NCBI GenBank assembly: GCA_007570785.1
Contig: ML664161.1
Span: 44,726,418 to 44,790,417 of the forward strand
Reading direction: 5' to 3'
Origin: Antilocapra americana
Lineage: Eukaryota; Chordata; Mammalia; Artiodactyla; Antilocapridae
DNA: 64,000 nucleotides
Shown one piece after another: positions 1 to 10,699 of this stretch; position 1 is the stretch's first letter; every line of letters begins with the position of its first letter. Made by a program: the position numbers and the translations under genes. Below the pieces are notes generated by a model. The model was not told where the DNA came from and searched no databases. It worked only from the letters and a program-made list of their open reading frames with translations.

Positions 1-490
1 TGGAGAAAAACAAATGCAGTATATTTTTTGCTGTTAGCCTGTCTCTAACCCTGCATGGCTCTGTTTGGCAGCCTTCTCTCATTTGGAGTTTTAAGTAACA
101 AGGAATTCTGCCTCTTATCTATGTGAGTGTTACTGCGTTGCATTCTGTTGTCAAAAGAATCTTTCAATCTTATAAAATACTTGACACTGTCACAGAATAA
201 AGTAGTCATGACTGCTGACTTGTATAGCTTCTTGGGGGTCTGGTCTTGCTTACTGATTCATTCAAAACCACGAAGAGAATGGTGGGTTTGGGAAGTCAGT
301 GTGCTTTACTTTAATCTTGTTGCTTGCTGTTGTGTCTGCTGGTGGTTTCCTTGTCTCTCCTTAATCCAGTTTCTAAGCTGTTGGAATATTAAATATGAGC
401 AATTCTAATTGGCTAAATACCATAGTTAGATACTAGCCTAAGTGGGAGCCACCTTAGGGCAATAGACGTGATTAGCCACTTGTGGTACCA
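1..490. other. Unassigned non-coding stretch
   Basis: No repeat family, exon-like open frame or RNA gene was recognised. A 93-codon open frame at 127-408 has no recognisable domain and is best taken as chance. Confidence 0.5.
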
Positions 491-790
491 AATTCATGGG
501 CTGAAACCTGTTCCTTTAAAGTGATTGTGTTTGGAGGTGGGGGCCTGGGAAGTGATTAGGTCATAAGGATAGAACCTTCAGGGATGGGATTAGTGCCTTT
601 AGAAAAGAGATCCCAGTGAGCTGGCTTGTCCCCTTCACCATCTGAGAACACGATAAAAAGACTCTCTATGAGCCAGAAAGCTGGTCCTCACCAGACACCA
701 AATCTATCAGTGAATCCATTTTGGACTTCTCAGCCTTCAGAATTGTGAAAAAAAAAATTTTCTGTTATTTAAAAGTCACCCAGTCCATGG

Positions 791-822
<32 letters not shown>

Positions 823-840
823 CAACCTGAACAGACTAAG
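491..840 (+). mobile_element. MLT1-type MaLR LTR relic
   Basis: The order of landmarks follows the MLT1 solo-LTR consensus: a segment reading like its opening 'aattcat...gaaacc', the 'ggaggtgggggcctggg' and 'gtgattaggtcata' blocks, 'gggattagtgcc', 'ctcaccagacacc', 'cagaattgtga', and a terminal 'cagactaag'. The first bases are missing or too diverged to place. Near the 3' end the usual T-rich segment has grown into a TA microsatellite (796-821). MaLR LTRs are ancient non-autonomous ERVL-related elements with no coding capacity. Confidence 0.85.
796..821. repeat. (TA)n microsatellite inside the MLT1 LTR
   Basis: About 13 uninterrupted TA units lie where MLT1 normally has a short T-rich segment, so the microsatellite arose inside the LTR after insertion. 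Confidence 0.95.
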
Positions 841-887
841 AAAGTGGGCATAAATATTCTGACACAATAAGTAATAAATTAAAATTA

Positions 888-1165
888 AACTTTCCTGGTG
901 GTCCAGTGGTTAAGAATCAGTCTTCCTACACAGGGGACACGGGTTCGATCCCTGGTCAGGGAACTACAATCCCACATGCCACGGGGCAACTAAGCCTGCA
1001 TGCCACAACTAGAGGAAGTCCATGTGCCACAACCACTGGCCCACGTGCTCTGGAGCCTGTGCAGCACAGCAAGAAGCCCCCAGGAGAAGCCCATGGGCCA
1101 CAATTACAGAAAAGCCCGCATGCAACAGCCTAGCTTAGCCAAACTTTTTTAAAAAATTAAATTAA
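888..1165 (+). mobile_element. CHR-type tRNA-derived SINE
   Basis: A tRNA-like head carries a polymerase III A-box region (ggtggtccagtggttaag) and an intact B box (ggttcgatcc, 942-951). It is followed by the CHR body of 'caactaagcc', 'ccacaacta' and 'gagcctgtg' motifs and an A/T-rich tail. CHR SINEs are shared by cetaceans, hippos and ruminants. A 75-codon open frame across it is not a gene. Confidence 0.85.
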
Positions 1166-1397
1166 ATCAGAGACAACACATTCCCCATTTACCCATTTTG
1201 CTTAATCTCCCTGATGCTTCTACTTACAAATGAGCTTACATTAAATGGCCAACAAAAGGCTCTAATGTCTAAGTTAAAATCAACAGGTACTTCTGTTAGT
1301 GCTCTCAGAGACTTTTTCATTGTGCAGGTTTTAGGATTTCCTGTCATAACTCTAAAGTCTCTGAACTATGTATGATGGCTCATAAACGTCTTCATTT

Positions 1398-1675
1398 TTA
1401 AATATTTACTTATTTGATTGGGTTATTTATTTATTTGAGCAGGTCTTAGTTGGCAGGTGGGATCTGTGATCTTCACTACGGCATATGGAATCTTCTTTTT
1501 ATTTTAGTTATAGCTTGTGGGATCTCCTTAGTTGCAGCATATGGAATCTTTTAGTCGCTGCATAAAACCTCTTAGTTGCAGCATGGGGGATCTAGTTCCC
1601 TGATCAGGGATGGAATCTGCACCCCCTGCATTGGAAGCATGGCGTCTTAGCCACTAAACCACCAGGGAAGTCCTG
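1398..1675 (-). mobile_element. CHR-type SINE, reverse orientation
   Basis: Read on the minus strand it starts 'ggacttccctggtggttta', contains a degraded B-box region and the repeated 'gctgcaactaag' body, and ends in an A-rich tail (T-rich here at 1398-1430). The two CHR copies at 888 and 1398 face opposite directions about 230 bp apart. Confidence 0.85.
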
Positions 1676-2147
1676 CCATGAGCTTCTGATGCAAAAAACT
1701 GCCCCTCACTGTTTGCTTAGCCCATAAACCGAATATACTCCTTGTGCTCTGTAAAGACATAGTTCCCTACACTCTCCCTATACTCTCATGTCTAAAGGAA
1801 AATCTATCTGTGTCATTCTAAAAATTAATGGAGAATATTGCTTTCCCCAGGAGGCCTCATATAGATTCACCCCTAGGTTCCCTAGGGAGGGAAATCATTC
1901 ACTCCCCGGTGCCTTCTCCTACTTCCCATCTCTAGCTTGCCACTACAACCTCCCGGCCTGCATCTCTGATAATGACCACCACAACTATTTCTTCCACTTG
2001 GATACATATATCACTGACGATTACATATAACTTACTGAACTACAAGCTCAAACCCTCCAACAATGGACTTGTCACCTTGAATCAATGAATATACCAAGAT
2101 AATATTGTCATAAAAATATAAGATGCTTTCAACATACTTTACAACTC
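1676..2147. other. Unassigned non-coding stretch
   Basis: No repeat or gene was recognised. The 80-codon open frame at 1788-2030 has no identifiable domain or splice context. Confidence 0.45.
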
Positions 2148-2622
2148 AAAATTACTTTGCCAACAAAGGTCCATCTAGTCAAAGCTATGGTTTTTCCAGT
2201 AGTCACGTAGGATATGAGAGTTGGACTATAAAGAAAGCTGAGCACCGAAGAACTGATGCTTTTGAACTGTGGTCTTGGAGAAGACTCTTTGAGAGTCCCT
2301 TGGACTACAAGAGGTCCAACCAATCTATCCTAAGGAAATCAGTCCTGAATATTCATTGGAAGGACTGATGCTAAAGCTGAAACCCCAACACTGTGGCCAC
2401 CTGATGCAAATAACTGACTAATTTGAAAAGACCCTGATTCTGGGAAAGATTGAAGGCAGGAGGAGAAGGGGACGACAGAGGATGAGAAGGTTCACTGACT
2501 AAATGCACATGAGTTTGTGTAAACTCCAGGAGCTGGCAATGGACAGGGAGGCCTGGCATACTGCATGCAGTCCTTGGGGTCTCAAGAGTTGGAGACAACT
2601 GAGTGACTGAACTGAATTGAAG
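2148..2622 (+). mobile_element. BovB LINE 3' fragment
   Basis: This is the 3' part of BovB: the segment that in intact copies encodes the C-terminal end of the ORF (relics of 'ESWTIKKAE', 'LEGL', 'SLEKTL') plus the short 3' end closing in 'gactgaactgaattga'. It is 5'-truncated, with many substitutions and frame breaks. There is no reverse-transcriptase core, so it cannot move by itself. Confidence 0.93.
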
Positions 2623-2908
2623 ATACTGTATAGGTTCTTAGAATTCTAGATTTGTTTTCTTGGCTAATACTACATAATGAAGAACTTGGTCATGGACCAA
2701 CCTACAAGAACTTCTTATACTTCTATTTATTTTCATCTCATAATAAAATATTTTTAAGCTGTTTACGAAACTTAGGCATTACTCTTTAGAAGTCTCCTTT
2801 ACTACTGGAGCCACTCAAATACTACATACAATCAAGCTCAAAACTAATGTAAAGATCAGTGTGTCAGTTTTAATATATTTTTTAGTTTTTTTAAAAATAC
2901 CATTTGAG
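2623..2908. other. Unassigned spacer between BovB tail and CHR SINE
   Basis: AT-rich sequence with no recognised feature. Confidence 0.4.
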
Positions 2909-3201
2909 GCTTCCTTGGTAGCTCAGTGGTGAAGAATCCACCTGTCAATGCCAGAGACACAGGTTGAACCCCTGATCTAGGAAGATCCCACATGATGTGG
3001 AGAAACTAAGCCTGGGCACCCACAGCTACTGAGCCTGTGGTCTGGAAGTGGAAGCTGCAAATACTGAGCCCACGTGCTGCAACAACCGAAGCCCATGCTC
3101 CCTAGAGCCCATGCTTGCTGCAACTAGAGGAAAGTTCATGCAACGATGAAGACCCAGCACAGCCAAAGGTAACAAATAAATTTTAAAAATGAAAAAAAAA
3201 A
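2909..3201 (+). mobile_element. CHR-type SINE
   Basis: A tRNA-like head ('cttccttggtagctcagtgg', B-box-like 'ggttgaacccc') leads into a body with 'gagaaactaagcctg', 'acaaccgaagccca' and 'ctgcaactagagg', then an A-rich tail from 3175. The B box is degraded, so polymerase III activity is unlikely. Confidence 0.85.
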
Positions 3202-3699
3202 TACTGTCTAAACCAAATTTTTATTCCCTGACTAGGGCATGAGTAACTCATGTGATGAGTTACTCTGCTTGAGTAGCTGATTAAATCCACACTTCCATCA
3301 CTTCCCTTATCTGGATTCTCACAGTCCAGGCCACTGCATACACATCTTCATTGCCCTAGAGCCAAGTACCAGACCGCAAGGAATATGTGCACAGACAATT
3401 ATGCACAGGTGTCCAGGAAATTATCCAAATTATCCAATCCAAGAGCCTTGGAAACCTAATCCCACCCTCCTTGTGATAAACTGCTCTCTACACTCCCAGT
3501 CTGATATTAACTCTGTCCACAGGTGCAAACCCTATGGCCCTATATGTCAGCCCTCTATTTTTTGAAGCCATTAAGTAACAAAGAGGTCTGCCTATTATTG
3601 ATATCTATTCAAGTGCCTTTGTGTCGTGTCCCATCATCAAAAGAATCTTTAAATCTCTTAAAACAGAAAGAAAGAAACTTCTCTCCTAGTTTCTGATGG
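3202..3699. other. Unassigned non-coding stretch
   Basis: No gene or confident repeat. The segment 3560-3660 ('aagtaacaaagaggtctgcc', 'aagaatctttaaatct') resembles window positions 92-180 ('aagtaacaaggaattctgcc', 'aagaatctttcaatct'), so an unnamed dispersed repeat or old duplication may be present at both places. Confidence 0.4.
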
Positions 3700-3966
3700 T
3701 TAGTTGGAAATCTTTGATGTTCACTGGCTTATAGAAGCACCATTCTGATCTCTGCCTTTATCTTTACATATGTATGTCTTTGTCCCATTACTCTCTCTTT
3801 GTAATAGCACCAGTCATTAGATTAGGACGGAACCTATTCCAGTAGGACCTCATCATATTAATAATTACATGTGTGATGGCCCTGTTCCCAAATAAGGTCA
3901 CAATCTGAGGTACTGGAGGTTAGAACATTAACATATCAACTTTGAGGTGACACAATTCGACAGGAA
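3700..3966 (-). mobile_element. MLT1-type MaLR LTR relic, reverse
   Basis: The reverse complement gives the MLT1 order: 'attgtgtcacc', 'gttctaacctcc', 'ctcagattgtgacctt', 'gatgaggtcc' and 'ctaatgactgg'. The 3' half is very diverged. It is a non-coding solo-LTR remnant. Confidence 0.8.
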
Positions 3967-3984
3967 ATATTTTTTAAAGTCACA

Positions 3985-4425
3985 CATATGTCTATCCTGT
4001 GAACCACCAATTTTATTCCTTGCTATATATCCAAGAATATAAATGCATAAGTAGACCAAAAGATATATAAAAACAAAAAATGTTCATAGAAACTTTGTTT
4101 ATGTTAGTCCCAAACTGGACCAATCTAAATCCACAGAGAAATGAAGGAATGAATTATGGCATATTCATAAAAAAATTGACACGGCATTAAAACATGAACT
4201 ATGTAAAAAATTTCATTTATATGAAGTTCAAAAACTAGCAAAATGGTGACAGAATTCAGAGTAGTGTTCCCTTCTGAGGAAGGATATTGACAAAGATGGA
4301 ACATGAAGGAAACTTCTTAATTAATGGAAATGGCCTTATCTTGGTTTTGGTGTATACATGTATAAAAATTCATCATTCTGTAAACTTCTATGTAATTTGT
4401 ACTGCCAAAAATGCTAACTTTTAAA
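3985..4425 (+). mobile_element. Old L1 (L1M/L1ME-type) ORF2-3' end relic
   Basis: The sequence follows the 3' coding end and UTR of ancient L1: 'ccaccaattttattcctt', then the region for the 'ggaatgaattatggcatattc' segment, 'tatgaagttcaaaaactagc' and 'taaacttctatgtaatttg'. No open frame survives. Confidence 0.7.
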
Positions 4426-5705
4426 AGAATTGCTGTATAATTTATCTCATCACCTCAGTACTGTGTGAAAACTAATGAATAGTTAACATTGTCTTTTTTA
4501 CCTTATCACTTGGCAAAACTTACAGACATTTCCTGTCAGTTGTTAACCAGCCAAAAACATATAGAACAGAGATGAAAATAAATTAAAATGGCAAAGAAAA
4601 ATGGTGCATAATACTCTCATAATACATAATGGTTCAATACTCTCAGTGTTGAACTGAGAGTAAACAAAAGTGACTGAAAGATAGATATTTTGACAGATTT
4701 ACAGTGGATTTGTATTAAAGTAGAACACCAACCACCCCAAAGGCAGAAGTTTGGGAGGACTTCAGCTGAGACATTACTGAAGTCTCCTTCATTATCACGA
4801 TGTCTGGAAAGTCTGATTCTATGACATTTCTAGCAAAAATTAAAGATATCTTTCAATAGTGATGAGGATGCTCTTGATCCATTTATAAGATATTTTATGG
4901 TTTGCTCTAGTAGCAATGATAGACTTGTGCATTATCTAGCAAACCTGCTGATTTTACTTTACTCCAATGTTGCACTGACTAGTGAAGTCCAGAGTAATAT
5001 TGCGGACTCTCGAATGGAGTAAAACTAAACTTCTATATTTAGACAAATGTAGTATTTTTTCTCCATTTTTTTGGTTTGTATCTTCATTGAGTCAATTGAA
5101 TTCTTAGTTTTCAGACGTTACTATTTACTGGTGTGTAGTTTTTCCTGCTTTGATATTTCTAGCCCCAAGGCTAAAAAGGAAACCTTAAATTTCTATTTGG
5201 GTTTTACAGTTTTTAACTAGATGTAAGAAAACTGTGGGTACAGTTTGTTTCAGAAAATGAGGCTCAGGGAACATAAGAACATATAAATGATAACTAGTCT
5301 TTATCTTTCAACTTCCGACTAGAATTCTTTGTACAAATGGAATCTTACTCATAAGTGTAAACATGCAGAATAAATGAGTGAAGTGAAGCTAATTAGAGCA
5401 TACTTGGGTAGCCAGAAACAAACCTTTGAATACTATTTTTTCTTGCAATGATACCAATGGTATTTCACAATATTCTGAGAAATACTGGCTTCCATGCTTC
5501 CATATTACAGCTAGCTAAGGGAGAAAAGAACCTGTTTTTTGGAGAAAGAAAGAAAGCAATCTAGGGCCAGGGAAAGTGGAAAGAAATTGGGAGTGGGGAG
5601 GAACATTTTGGATGAACTCAAAAGTCAGCAGCAGATTCTGACTCATGTAAAGGGCTAGAGAAATATTTAGACGTGGCAGGAAACAGATGGCCAAAAACAA
5701 GGTAA
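4426..5705. other. Unassigned 1.3 kb stretch with a small stem-loop
   Basis: No gene or known repeat was recognised. A perfect 9-bp inverted repeat (tactctcag / ctgagagta) with a 7-base loop lies at 4638-4662. It is small enough to be chance in 64 kb. Confidence 0.45.
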
Positions 5706-5930
5706 CTGTGCTGCTGTTCTAAGTTGCTTCAGTCATGTCTAACTCTTAGTGACCCTGTGAACTGTAGCCTGTCAGACTTCTCTGTACAAGGGATTCTCCA
5801 AGCAAGAATAATGGAATGGGTTGCTATGCCCTCCTCTAGGGGATCTTCCTGACCCAAGGATTGAACCCAAGTTTCTTATGTTCTCTGCATTGCAGGCGAA
5901 TTCTTTACCTCTGAGTCACCGGGAGGAACG
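5706..5930 (-). mobile_element. Bov-tA SINE
   Basis: On the minus strand the tRNA-like head (near 5930) is followed by the BovA body, with 'ccattattcttgcttggag' and a final 'gacatgactgaagcaactta'. The B-box region (gggttcaatcc) is close to consensus. The BovA part of these SINEs is derived from BovB, whose enzymes are thought to mobilise them. Confidence 0.92.
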
Positions 5931-6094
5931 TTTAATTAAAACCTGTTAATGTAATTGACTCTATTGCCTATCCAAAGGAACAAAATCATTAGATTACCTT
6001 ATGTATTTGATAACATTAAACATTCACTAATTATAAAAATGATGTGTGTATCTTAGGATTTAATTTTTTAAGGGTAGTTTTATGTTAACAGCAA

Positions 6095-7265
6095 TTAAGA
6101 GGAAGGTACAGAGATTTCCCAAATACTGCCTAACTCTACACTTGCATAGTCTCTCCGCCAATATCAACATGCCTCACCAGAGCATTATGTTAGTTTCAAC
6201 TGATGAGCTTAGATAGACGCAGATCTATCACCCAAAGTCCATAGTTTACATAAAGTTTGCTTTTGGGGTTTTACTTTCCATGGATTTGAACAAGTATATA
6301 ATGTCATATATTTATCATTATAGTATCATACACAGATTCAGTGCCCTAAAAATCTTCTGTGTTTTTCTTATTTCTCTCTCTCTTCCCCTCTGAATCCTGG
6401 TAATCACTGATCTCTTTAATGTTTCCATAGTTTTGCCTTTAAAAAACACCATGTAGTTGAAATTGTATAGTATGTAGCCTTTTCATATTGCGTTACTTTA
6501 CTTTAATACGTATTTAATTTTCCTCAGTATCTTTTCTTGGCTCGATAGCTAATTTCTTTTCAGCACTGGATAACATTCCATTATCTGGATGTACCAGTTC
6601 ATTTTTTCTTGAGAGTCCCTTGGACTGCAAGGAGATCCAACCAGTCCATCCTAAAGGAGATCTGTTCTGGGTGTTCATTGGAAGGACTGATGTTGAAGCT
6701 GAAGCTCCAGTACTTTGGCCACCTCATGCAAAGAGTTGACTCATTGGAAAAGACCCTGATGCTGGGAAGGATTGGGGGCAGGAGAAGAAGAGGATGACAG
6801 AGGATGAGGTGGCTGTATGGCATCACTGACTCGATGGACATGGGTTTGGGTAGACTCCAGGAGTTGGTGATAGACAGGGAGGTCTGGCGTGCTGCAGTTC
6901 ATGGGGTCACAAAGAGTTGGACATGACTGAGCAACTGAACTGAACCAGTTCATTTAGCCATTCACCTACTGAAAGCATCTTGATTGCATCAAGATGTTGG
7001 CATTCATGAATAAAGTTGCTATAAACATTTGTGTGCAGGTTTTTGTGTGGACATGAATTGTTCAGCTCCCTTGAGTAAATACCAAGGAGTGCTACTGCTG
7101 GATTGTATGATAAAAGTATGTCTAATTTTCTGAGAAACCACCAAACTGTCTTCTAAAGTTGCTGTACCATTTTGCATTCTTGTCAGCAGTCAATGAGGGT
7201 CCATGTTGTTTTACATTCTTGTCCACATTCAGAATTACTAATATTCTCAACTTTGGCCATTCCTT
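6095..7265 (-). mobile_element. Old L1M element, 3' UTR to ORF2 end, split by BovB
   Basis: The strand shown is the complement of an L1M 3' end: 'atcacccaaagtccatag' (3' UTR) at 6230-6250, 'gtttccatagttttgcctt', 'gtatagtatgtagcctttt', 'ttagccattcacctactg', 'aataaagttgctataaac', 'gtaaataccaaggagtgc', 'tgtaccattttgcattct'. It is continuous except for the BovB at 6605-6943. Open frames are lost. Confidence 0.88.
6593..6955 (+). mobile_element. BovB 3' fragment with 12-bp target-site duplication
   Basis: A 5'-truncated BovB tail (6605-6943) starts at the 'gagagtcccttggactgc' segment and ends 'caactgaactga'. The 12-bp direct repeat accagttcattt is found at 6593-6604 and 6944-6955 and is a single sequence in the L1M target, so both the insertion site and its boundaries are clear. 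Confidence 0.95.
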
Positions 7266-7439
7266 GTATCACTGTTGTCATCCATTTCACTTATATATAA
7301 GCAAACAAACAATAATTCAATTGTATAATTGAATACAGTGTTGCTATTATTATTTTGAACACTGTTACCTATTAGATCAATTAAAAGTAAAGAAAGTAAG
7401 TTTTTATTTTACCTTCACTTATTTATTTTCTAATACCAT
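7266..7439. other. AT-rich spacer between L1M pieces
   Basis: No recognised feature. It may be a further diverged part of the flanking L1. Confidence 0.4.
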
Positions 7440-8295
7440 TCTTTATGTAGATCTGAGTCTCTGACCTATATTATTTCCTCTCTCTGAAGAACTTTTAATA
7501 TTTCTTGTATGGCAGGTCTACTGGAAATAACTTTCTCTGATTTTTATTTATATGAGAAACTCTTTATTTCTCCTTTAATTTTGAAGGATAATTTCACAAG
7601 TTACAGAATTCTAGGTGGGAGAGGTTTTTCTGTATCAATATTTAAAATATTTTCATTCTATTTTTTGCTTGCACAGTTTCTGAGGAGAATACTGATATAA
7701 TTCTTATCTTTGTTTCTCTGTAAGTAAGATGATTTGTTTCTCTCGCTTTCTTCAGGATGTTTTTCTTAATTTTTTATTGAGGTTGAATATGATATGCCTG
7801 AATCTGGTTGATATGCCCACTAGTTGTTTGTTTGATTGACATTTATCCTGATTGGCGTTCTCCAAGTCTCCTTGAACTTTGGTTTGATTTTGACATTAAT
7901 TTGGGGGAAATTTCCAGTCATTATTGTCTCAAATATTTTTTCTTATCTCCTTTCTTTTTCTTTTCCTTCTGATGTTTCCATTAACGTGTTGCAACTTTTG
8001 TATTTGTTCCACAGTCCTTAGACAACCTGTTCTATTTTTTAATCTTTGTTGTCTTTACTATTAAATTTTTGAAATTTAAATAGGACATACTGATATGTCC
8101 TCTAAACCAAAGATTCTTTCCTCAGCATTAATTATTAATAAGTTCATCAAGTGTGTTTTTCATTTGTGTTACAGCTTTTTTGATCTCTAGTATTTCTTTA
8201 TGGTCCTTTCTTAGAGTTTCTATCTCTCTGTTTATGTTGCCCACTTGCTCTTGTATGTTGTCTGCTTACCCATTAAAGCCCTTAGCATATTAATC
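7440..8295 (-). mobile_element. Old L1M-like fragment, reverse
   Basis: T-rich sequence whose landmarks match an internal L1M region in reverse: 'gtctccttgaactttgg', 'ggaaatttccagtcattat', 'tctcaaatattttttc', 'ttttccttctgatgtttcc', 'ttgatctctagtatttc', 'tagagtttctatctctc'. It is too diverged to name a subfamily. Short open frames (for example 7836-8021) are incidental. Confidence 0.6.
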
Positions 8296-9036
8296 TTGTT
8301 GTTGTTGTTCAGTCCTGTCTGACTCTTTGCCACCCCATGGACTGCTGCACACCAGGCTTCCGTGTTCTTCACCATCTCCTGGAGTTTGCTCAAACTCATG
8401 TCCATTGAGTTGATGATGCCATCCAACCATCTCATCCTCTGTCATCCCCTTCTCCTCCTGCTTTCAATCTTTCCCAGTATCAGGGTCTTTTCCAATGAAT
8501 CAGCTCTTCACCTCAAGTGGCCAAAGTATTGGAGCTTCAGTATCAGTCCTTCCAATAAATATTCAGGGTTGATTTCCTTTAGGATTGACTGGTTTGATCT
8601 TCTTGCAGTCCAAGGGACTTTCAAGAGTCTTCTCCAGCACCACAGTTTGAAGGCATCAGTTCTTTGGCACTCAGCCTTTTTTATTGTCCAGGTCTCACAT
8701 CCATACATGACTATTGGGAAAGCCATAGCTTTGACTATAGGGACTTTTGTTGACAAAGTAATGTTTCTGCTTTTTGATGCTGCTGTCTAGGTTTGTCATA
8801 GCTTTTCTTCCAAGGAGTAAGAGTCTTTTAATTTCATGTCTGCAATCACCATCCGTAGTGATTTTGGAGCCCAAGAAAATCAAGTCTGTCACTGTTTCCA
8901 TTGTTTCTCCATCTATTTGCCATGAAGTGATGGGACCAGATGCCATGTTTGTTTCTTGAATGTTGATTTTTTTTAAGACAGCTTTTTCATGCTCTTCTTT
9001 CACCTTCATCAGGATACTCTCTAATTCCTCTTCACT
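8296..9036 (-). mobile_element. BovB 3' fragment, reverse
   Basis: On the minus strand it covers the end of the reverse-transcriptase ORF, from the segment after the YADD box through 'GSKITTDGDC' and 'NQSILKEI', to the BovB 3' end. The 104-, 82- and 67-codon frames at 8695-9009, 8508-8756 and 8232-8435 are consecutive pieces of that one broken ORF. The 3' tail is a (GTT)n run on the plus strand (8298-8310). Confidence 0.95.
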
Positions 9037-9370
9037 TTCTTATCCTATGGCTCTGCCTTTCTCAGAGTATTTTCTGTTCAGCAGGTGACTAGAAGAAATA
9101 TGAAGAGATACAGAGACAGAGGACAGAGACAGACAGATAGATGCAGGGTTTTAGTGGAAATCGCTTCTGCTAACATTCCATTGACTAGTGCTTGTCACAT
9201 AGCCACACTAACTGCTATGGAAGCTAAAGAATGTAGTGTAGCTGCCTTGGAATAAATAAAATCAGGTTTTGGGTACATACAGCCAATCTCTGCCTACAGT
9301 AAATAATAAGACAAATGTGAAGGTTTATACGCTGTTAGTAACCAAACATGAGTCAAGAAATAAATTAGCA
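9037..9370. other. Unassigned non-coding stretch
   Basis: Contains a short (GACA)-rich patch at 9110-9140 and nothing else recognisable. Confidence 0.45.
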
Positions 9371-9426
9371 AATAATATATATATAATATATATATAATAT
9401 ATATATAATATATATAATATATATAA
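9371..9426. repeat. AT microsatellite with 'taatatatata' units
   Basis: About 56 bp of alternating T and A, broken regularly by AA doublets into units of roughly 8-12 bp. It is close to self-complementary. The apparent Tyr/Ile-rich 78-codon frame on the minus strand is an artefact of this run. Confidence 0.95.
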
Positions 9427-9714
9427 CTTATATTAGTTATATTAGTTCTTTTCTCTCTCTTTTTAAATAATAATTCCCTCACTTTTAAGATAAGGCATAA
9501 AATGGAAGAAAGTCTAGTACTACAATTCAATTACAGCCTCAAAAATACTGTTGCACAGATTGCTAGCTGCCTGGTGCAATGTTCATTTCTCCTTTCATCT
9601 CATAGGAGATGATTATATTCATGATTCCAAATTTTCTCCCCTCCCTCTATCCATGTAATTTGTCAATAACCTTAGACTTCTTTCCATAAAAAGTTTTTAT
9701 GGAAAATTCTTTCC

Positions 9715-10100
9715 GTAAAGAATTTTATTTGCATTAGCCAATAAAATGAGGCAGAAGTGGCAGTGTACCAGTTTTGAGCCTAGGTCGCAAAAGGTCCTGA
9801 AAGTTTCTATTGCTACTCCATAAGAACATGACTGAGCATCCTTCTTCTGGAGGATGAGAAAAATGTAGACAGCTGAGACACCCCAGGATCATCCCCGACT
9901 TTCTGTCAAGGCCAGCCTACACAATTCAATAGCTGTCAGTCATCTCCCCCTGAAGTGTGAAGAAGCGCAGTCAAGGTCAAAAGAGTTGTCCACCTGATCT
10001 TCAGTTGATCTCAGACATTTGAACAATCGTCACAGAGGTTTTTGTGGTTGTTTGAAACATAGCATTATTGTCACATTAGGTTTCTGACACATGCCTAGTA
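9715..10100 (+). mobile_element. Probable old LTR-like (ERVL/MaLR-type) relic
   Basis: The order 'agccaataaaatgaggcag', 'ggaggatgagaaaaatgta', 'caaggccagcctaca', 'gtggttgtttgaaacat', 'agcattattgtcac' resembles a widespread old mammalian LTR-like family. I cannot assign the exact family, and the 5' boundary is approximate. Confidence 0.5.
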
Positions 10101-10279
10101 ATAAAACTCCACTTTTATTTAGTGTGGAGACATACTTAGCTAAAAGACATTTCTCAGTTTCTCTTGCAACTCAGTACGACCACCCACAAAAGTTCTCACA
10201 AGTGTAAATGTACATCTTGTGTGATATTTTAGGAATTGTTCCTTAAAGAGAAAGAAGAGGCCCTTTTTTGATTTTTATT

Positions 10280-10505
10280 CTTAGCTCCTAGATTGCAACT
10301 CTGGTGTGATGACTGGAAGTCCACCAGCCAAAGTGGGTCTTGGGTAACTTTGAGGATGGAACCTAACTTATTAAAAGGGTGAAAATGAAAGATAGAAGGA
10401 TCCTGGCACCTCATGACCATGAAGTAGCCATAGACTACCTACTGAATTTTTGTGTGAGAGAGAATAAACTATTTTGTTCTTGGCACTGTTGTTTTCAGTT
10501 TTACT
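10280..10505 (+). mobile_element. Possible second LTR-like relic
   Basis: Landmarks 'gatgactggaagtccacc', 'tgaggatggaacc', 'agatagaaggatcctgg' and 'gagagaataaactattttg' suggest the 3' half of an old LTR-like repeat. The family was not assigned. Confidence 0.4.
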
Positions 10506-10584
10506 CCATGTGCAGTTGAACTTAATCTGATTGATATAAATATCTAGCTTACCAATCATAAGATTTGCTCTTGGTTCTTGCAAC

Positions 10585-10690
10585 ATGGATTATGCTCTAT
10601 TCATGTGCATTTTCATGGCCTATTTTTGTTCTCCTGGATTATGAAGCAAGTTATATTCTATTCATGTGCACTGTCAAAGTCTATTTTCAT
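10585..10690 (+). repeat. Diverged 61-bp tandem duplication
   Basis: The 13-mer ctattcatgtgca occurs at 10597-10609 and again at 10658-10670. Flanking sequence is similar at the same offset ('attatgct' / 'gttatatt' before, 'cctattttt' / 'tctatttt' after), consistent with an old two-copy duplication. Confidence 0.55.
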
Positions 10691-10699
10691 TCTTCCCTT

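Noticed and set aside
888..952. tRNA genes at SINE heads (also at 19190-19402, 36873, 37000 and elsewhere)
   Set aside because: Only A- and B-box-like words remain. There is no cloverleaf or proper 3' end, and each is joined to a SINE body.
4638..4662. 9-bp perfect stem-loop as a functional RNA hairpin
   Set aside because: Too short to be significant in 64 kb, and no other support.
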